Assembly (NCBI GenBank): GCA_019100305.1
Contig: JAHRHW010000033.1
Coordinates: 1 to 18,914 of the forward strand
Direction of reading: 5' to 3'
Origin: Candidatus Thiodiazotropha taylori
GTDB lineage: Bacteria; Pseudomonadota; Gammaproteobacteria; Chromatiales; Chromatiaceae
DNA length: 18,914 nucleotides
The stretch's first letter is position 1; each line of letters begins with the position of its first letter. Below the pieces are notes generated by a model. The model saw only the letters and a list, made by a program, of their open reading frames with translations, was not told the origin of the DNA and searched no databases. Shown here piece after piece: positions 15,026 to 18,914 of this stretch. Made by a program: the position numbers and the translations under genes.

Positions 15026-15055
15026 GCAATTTGTCTATCCTTAATCGCAGAGAGT

Positions 15056-17866
15056 ATGAAATCCTTGTTGGAAAAAGACATGTTACAACTTCCCACCCTG
15101 AAACAAACCCCTAAATTCAGCCCACTTACCATTGCAGTCACAGCACTGATCAGCGGCTGGCTCGGTCTTGCCGGCTGCCAGTCTCAGGCAACCAAGGCAG
15201 AGACTCAGCAATCCCTGTCAGAGTTGGCCGGTAATACGGACAAACTGCTCATCGTAGACTGTCTGCTCCCTGGGCAGGTACGTAAACTGGGCTCCAATAT
15301 GACCTATGTATCGCCCAGAAGACCGGTCAAGACAACGGCTTCAGAGTGTGAGATACGTGGTGGTGAGTATGTCGCCTTCGATCGAGCCGATTACCGGACT
15401 TCCCTGCGGGTATGGCTACCCCAGGCCCAGCAAGGTGATCCCGAGGCACAAAACTACGTGGGCGAGATCTATGAGAAGGGGCTTGGCATCGAACCCGATT
15501 ATCAGACCGCTGCAGCCTGGTACCGGAAAGCCGCAGATCAGGGCAATTCGAGGGCGCGTATCAACCTGGGTTTCCTCTACGAAAAGGGCTTCGGCGTCAA
15601 AAAGGATCTGGCTGAGGCACTCAACTGGTATCGTAAGGCCTCCGGTCTAGAGAGTGACAATCTGCAGTTCTCCTCCTCGGTTGAGATCTCCAAGGCGGAA
15701 CGCAATGAGCTGCGCCTGCTCAAACAGGAGCGCCAACAGCAGAAAGCGGAGACAGATCGTCTGCGCAAACAGTTGAAAAGCACCAAGGGGCAACTGAGTA
15801 CCGAGCGTTCAAAACTGGCCAAATCCGAGCAGCGCATGCTGAATCTCAGAAAAGAGATCGACACCCGTACGGTTTTGACCGCTCCAGTTGCTGCCGTCGC
15901 CTCAAACCAACAGGAGCTGGAACAGCTACGTAGCAAACTAGTACAGCAGGAGCAGGCAGTAAAATCCCAACAGAAGGCCATTCAACAGCTGGAGAGCAGC
16001 CTTACTGCCCAGCAACAGGAGATGTCGGATGCACTGCGCCTCTCAAGCCAGGAGAAACTGGCCCTGGAGCAGGCACTCAGCGAACAGACCAGTCAGGCCT
16101 CTGCGCTGAAAGGGAAATATGATCAAGCACAGGCTGAACTGGCCAAAGCCAACCAGGTGATCGCCAGCAATCAACCCAAACTGGCGGCACAACGCAACCA
16201 GCTGGAACAGGCCCAGCAATCGCTGCTGGAAGCAACCAACAAGACCATCACTCTGGAGAACCAGGTTGCCGATCTGCAACGAGACACGGAACTCAAAGAG
16301 AGTGCCATGGGTGAACAAGGCGTTGCGGTTACAAGACTGAGAAAAGAGTTGCTTCAATATGAACAGCGCCTGCAGACACTGGAACAGGCGAAGCTGTCTG
16401 AAAGCTCTAACTTGAAACAGGACATCGCCAGCAGAGAGCAAGAGATCAGCGGACTGAAAGCAAAACTGTCTCAATCACAACAGCAGCTGGAACTCAGTCA
16501 GCAGCAGATCAGTCAACTCAATCCGGATCTGGCCCGCCAGCAAAAACTGCTGTTTCAGACTCAGAAAGAGCTGGTCTCCACCAAAACCGCCGCGGCTCGC
16601 AAAGAGCTTGAGCTGAAGAGACTCAGAGACTCCGAGCAATCCTATCTGGACGAGATCCAGGAGCAACAGGTCAAGATCGATCGCTATCAGGCAGAGGCGC
16701 TGCGCTACAGAACCCAGCTGGCTGATCTGCGTAATCAGCGGCAAACGGCGGCCCTGTCCGGACCAACCATTGAAATTCTCGATCCACCGATCGCTCTGAC
16801 ACGGGGTATGCCCAGTGTCAGACTGCGTTCCGCCTCAAAAGAGCGGATCGTCACCGGCAAGGTGTCAGCACCGGCGGGACTGGTCTCATTTACCGTCAAT
16901 GACCAAACCCAGGCACCTGACCCACTCGGTATCTTTTCCACCAAGGTCAAAGTCGATAATGATCAAACTCCGGTCAAAATGGTTGCCGTGGACAAAAAGG
17001 GACAGCGCACCAGCCTGGAGTTTCTTTTGATTCCGAAGATGCGCAACGTGCAGCAACCGCAGTTGATATCCGAGAAGGCTGTCGATCCTATCGCTGACAC
17101 AAAACGACTGATCGGTGAGGTTGACTTTGGTGAGTATCACGCTCTGGTGATCGGTAACAACCAGTACAGCAGTTTTCCCAATCTGGTCAGTGCCAGTACC
17201 GATGCTCAGCAGACCGCCGAGCTACTGAGAGACAAGTATGGCTTCAAGACCACGGTACTGATGGATGCCACACGTTACGATATGCTCTCAGCATTGAATA
17301 AGTTGAGAGAGGAGTTGACCGATAAGGACAATCTGCTGATCTACTACGCCGGCCATGGTGAACTCGACCGGGTCAACCTGCGTGGCTATTGGTTGCCTGT
17401 CGATGCAGAACCTAACAGTACGACAAACTGGATATCGAATATTGCGATCACTGATATTCTCAACGCCATGTCGGCCAAACACATACTGGTGGTTGCGGAT
17501 TCCTGTTATTCAGGCTCTCTGACCCGCTCTTCCATGGCAAGACTGGATGTGGGTATGTCTTACGAGATCAAGACAAAATGGTTAAAAGTCATGGCCAAGA
17601 CCCGCTCCCGTACCGTACTCACCTCCGGGGGACTGAAACCGGTACTCGACCAGGGCGGTGGCAAGCACTCGGTATTCGCAAAATCATTCCTGAAGACGCT
17701 GTCGGAAAACAACTCTGTACTGGAGGCCTATACTCTGTTTCGGGGACTGGCCAAAGAGGTACAGCAGACAGCATCTAAATTTGGTATTGACCAAATACCT
17801 GAATATGCTCCAATAAAGCATGGCGGGCATGAAGCGGGAGAATTCTTCTTCATACCACAAGGATAA
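15056..17866 (+). CDS. Caspase-like (peptidase C14) lipoprotein with Sel1 repeats and long coiled coil
   Basis: The 936-residue product has an N-terminal lipoprotein signal ending GLAGC (Cys41); ATG 15080 (Met9) is an alternative start. Two or so Sel1-like repeats follow at about 117-195 (AQNYVGEIYEKGLG and ARINLGFLYEKGFG). A Gln/Glu/Lys-rich coiled coil runs about 210-565, then an Ig-like beta domain at 571-660 (IEILDPPIALTRG onward). The C14 caspase domain spans 690-930, with the His in YYAGHG (His767) and the Cys in VVADSCYSG (Cys817). The dyad is intact, so protease activity is plausible; such bacterial enzymes usually cleave after Arg or Lys. Membrane tethering by lipid with a coiled-coil spacer suggests an envelope-localised protease or scaffold. 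Physiological substrates are unknown. AGAG before the start is a weak RBS. Confidence 0.88.
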   Translation: MKSLLEKDMLQLPTLKQTPKFSPLTIAVTALISGWLGLAGCQSQATKAETQQSLSELAGNTDKLLIVDCLLPGQVRKLGSNMTYVSPRRPVKTTASECEIRGGEYVAFDRADYRTSLRVWLPQAQQGDPEAQNYVGEIYEKGLGIEPDYQTAAAWYRKAADQGNSRARINLGFLYEKGFGVKKDLAEALNWYRKASGLESDNLQFSSSVEISKAERNELRLLKQERQQQKAETDRLRKQLKSTKGQLSTERSKLAKSEQRMLNLRKEIDTRTVLTAPVAAVASNQQELEQLRSKLVQQEQAVKSQQKAIQQLESSLTAQQQEMSDALRLSSQEKLALEQALSEQTSQASALKGKYDQAQAELAKANQVIASNQPKLAAQRNQLEQAQQSLLEATNKTITLENQVADLQRDTELKESAMGEQGVAVTRLRKELLQYEQRLQTLEQAKLSESSNLKQDIASREQEISGLKAKLSQSQQQLELSQQQISQLNPDLARQQKLLFQTQKELVSTKTAAARKELELKRLRDSEQSYLDEIQEQQVKIDRYQAEALRYRTQLADLRNQRQTAALSGPTIEILDPPIALTRGMPSVRLRSASKERIVTGKVSAPAGLVSFTVNDQTQAPDPLGIFSTKVKVDNDQTPVKMVAVDKKGQRTSLEFLLIPKMRNVQQPQLISEKAVDPIADTKRLIGEVDFGEYHALVIGNNQYSSFPNLVSASTDAQQTAELLRDKYGFKTTVLMDATRYDMLSALNKLREELTDKDNLLIYYAGHGELDRVNLRGYWLPVDAEPNSTTNWISNIAITDILNAMSAKHILVVADSCYSGSLTRSSMARLDVGMSYEIKTKWLKVMAKTRSRTVLTSGGLKPVLDQGGGKHSVFAKSFLKTLSENNSVLEAYTLFRGLAKEVQQTASKFGIDQIPEYAPIKHGGHEAGEFFFIPQG

Positions 17867-17922
17867 TCAGCCACTGAGCTGAACATTTAGGGGAGATCTG
17901 ATTAATCCCCCATTCCGAGAAA

Positions 17923-17965
17923 TATGCCGGAACCCAGGCACTTGGTTTTCCTGGGCCCCGGCATA
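17923..17965 (+). terminator. Large hairpin downstream of the caspase-like gene
   Basis: The arm 17923-17938 pairs with 17950-17965 over 14 of 16 positions (TATGCCGG, a 2-by-2 mismatch, CCCAGG), with an 11-nt loop. It is the strongest structure in the window. No T-run follows, so it may act as a Rho-assisted 3' end, an mRNA stabiliser, or part of the next gene's leader. Confidence 0.4.
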
Positions 17966-18051
17966 CGACGGTATGGTAACGCGCAAAAACCGTTTGACTA
18001 CACCCGGATAAAAGGGGGGTAAGCGTGGGTTATCAGAGATTCCCTTAGATT

Positions 18052-18057
18052 TATAAT
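18052..18057 (+). promoter_or_regulatory. Probable -10 box of the anchor-D gene
   Basis: A perfect TATAAT lies 26 bases before the start codon at 18084, which would give a short leader. The -35 at the usual spacing (18029-18034) is poor, so an activator may be needed. Confidence 0.4.
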
Positions 18058-18072
18058 GAATAATTAAATCGG

Positions 18073-18076
18073 GGAG
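18073..18076 (+). promoter_or_regulatory. Ribosome binding site of the anchor-D gene
   Basis: GGAG within GGGGAGAG, seven bases before ATG 18084, supports this start over the in-frame TTG at 18081. Confidence 0.7.
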
Positions 18077-18083
18077 AGTCTTG

Positions 18084-18914
18084 ATGTTTTACCTTGGTAA
18101 TGCAGTTAATGCGCAGCGCTGGTCTATTTCGAAGTGGCATAAGTGTCTGATTGCCACACTTCTGCTGCTCTACTCAATGGGGGCATCCGCAATCTATTCC
18201 ATTGCCCCGGCATCACTCGACTTCGGTAATGTCGGAGTGGGTGTCGCCAGTACTCCAATGAGTGTGACCTTCAATAACGACAACTCAACCGCTGCCATTG
18301 AGTTTACATCGATCGCAGCGACTGGCGATTACACAATTACCCACAACTGCCCGATGTCGCCGATGCTACTGGATGAGCTGACCAGCTGTACCATCACAGC
18401 GACTTTCACTCCCTCCACCACTGGCACAAGAAACGGATCCATAAATATCACCGGCTTCGATCGTTCAATCGTACTCGGTGCAAGCTATCTGCCGATCGCC
18501 CCGACAGTCTCCCTTACCGGCGCCGGTATCCGAGGCGATCTGGTTCTAGGCAGTAACAACCTTGATTTCGGTTCCATCAACATTGGTACGACCAGCAGTT
18601 CTCAGTCGGTCTCTTTGAGCAACTCCGGCAACGCTGCTGTGACCATCGATGGGATCGACGCCACTGCGCCGTTTGCCCAGACCAATGACTGCCCAGTGTC
18701 CCTGGCAGCCGGCGCCAGTTGTACCGTCATGGTCAATGTCACTCCGTCGGTCACTGGCAATCTTGCCGGCACCCTGACAGCCAGTGGATCGGGTCCACAA
18801 GGCCCCACCAGCTCGGCAACTGCTCTGAATGCGATCGGGCTGGCCGCTTTGGTCACACAGCTTGATGTCAGTCCAGCCAGTCTGAGCTTCTCTGATACAC
18901 CGGTCGGCAGCGAG
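18084..18914 (+). CDS. Secreted choice-of-anchor-D (ASH/Hydin-like) repeat protein, 3' end outside window
   Basis: An uninterrupted frame of 277 codons runs from ATG 18084 to the window edge without a stop. Residues 1-36 form a long signal peptide with a hydrophobic core (CLIATLLLLYSMGASA). Ig-like anchor-D repeats follow, each beginning with a conserved strand: SIAPASLDFGNVGVG (39-53), LGSNNLDFGSINIG (155-168) and LDVSPASLSFSDTPVG (260-275). Cys89/Cys102 and Cys203/Cys213 recur at equivalent places in repeats 1 and 2 (NCP...SCT and DCP...SCT), suggesting a disulfide in each. Such proteins are exported surface or extracellular structural proteins. The C-terminal sorting domain is not visible here. 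Confidence 0.88.
   Translation, partial: MFYLGNAVNAQRWSISKWHKCLIATLLLLYSMGASAIYSIAPASLDFGNVGVGVASTPMSVTFNNDNSTAAIEFTSIAATGDYTITHNCPMSPMLLDELTSCTITATFTPSTTGTRNGSINITGFDRSIVLGASYLPIAPTVSLTGAGIRGDLVLGSNNLDFGSINIGTTSSSQSVSLSNSGNAAVTIDGIDATAPFAQTNDCPVSLAAGASCTVMVNVTPSVTGNLAGTLTASGSGPQGPTSSATALNAIGLAALVTQLDVSPASLSFSDTPVGSE

Larger units (their letters stand above)
17867..18083. other. Structured leader/intergenic region before the anchor-D gene
   Basis: The region contains GGGGA/TCCCC (17890-17910) and a large imperfect hairpin (17923-17965). ACGGT/ACCGT (17968-17993) and a perfect TATAAT (18052-18057) follow. I found no reading frame and no convincing riboswitch consensus. Confidence 0.5.

Noticed and set aside
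16000..16700. Tandem DNA repeat suspected in the Gln-rich part of the caspase-like gene
   Set aside because: The periodicity is that of a coiled-coil protein (CAG/GAA-rich codons); no exact repeat unit recurs at the DNA level by eye.
17966..18050. Possible c-di-GMP (GEMM) riboswitch before the anchor-D gene
   Set aside because: A few GEMM-like fragments are present (GGTAAC, GCAAAA), but the ordered core motifs and paired helices are not.

Overview
The window looks like chromosomal DNA from a Gram-negative gammaproteobacterium, probably marine or sediment-dwelling. The evidence is the lipobox signal peptides, a Tat signal, an outer-membrane barrel ending in Phe, periplasmic c-type cytochrome motifs, and a moderate GC content with AT-rich intergenic stretches. 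A sulfur-oxidiser-like Chromatiales relative is only a guess from overall style. I see no tRNA, rRNA, transposase, integrase or CRISPR array.

Region 1 (about 506-9840) is the most striking part: an envelope redox and metal locus arranged around a divergent promoter with a good Fur-box match (1839-1857). Leftward runs a di-heme cytochrome c peroxidase lipoprotein. Rightward runs a collinear series: imelysin (M75) lipoprotein, DHOR-type di-heme oxidoreductase lipoprotein, Tat-exported DUF1513 propeller, a second and degenerate imelysin lipoprotein, an outer-membrane porin-like barrel, a periplasmic FMN-binding protein with a flavinylation motif, and a PepSY-type membrane protein. Imelysin/DHOR/DUF1513 clusters are known in Proteobacteria and are linked to iron. 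The barrel plus flavoprotein/PepSY pair at the end suggests an electron route from the inner membrane to the periplasm or outer membrane. My model is an iron-starvation-induced iron capture and redox system, loosely analogous to EfeO (M75) plus EfeB (haem peroxidase).

Region 2 (about 9841-12666) holds two leftward housekeeping-like genes, a SleB/CwlJ-type cell-wall hydrolase and an alkaline-phosphatase-superfamily phosphodiesterase. They are separated by intergenic DNA rich in inverted repeats.

Region 3 (12667-18914) looks like a signalling and surface module: a single-pass membrane Ser/Thr kinase with an HSD catalytic loop, a convergent alpha/beta-hydrolase lipoprotein, and a divergent 936-residue lipoprotein with Sel1 repeats, a long coiled coil and a C-terminal caspase-like (C14) domain with His and Cys intact. 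The start of a secreted choice-of-anchor-D (ASH/Hydin-like) repeat protein follows and runs off the right edge.
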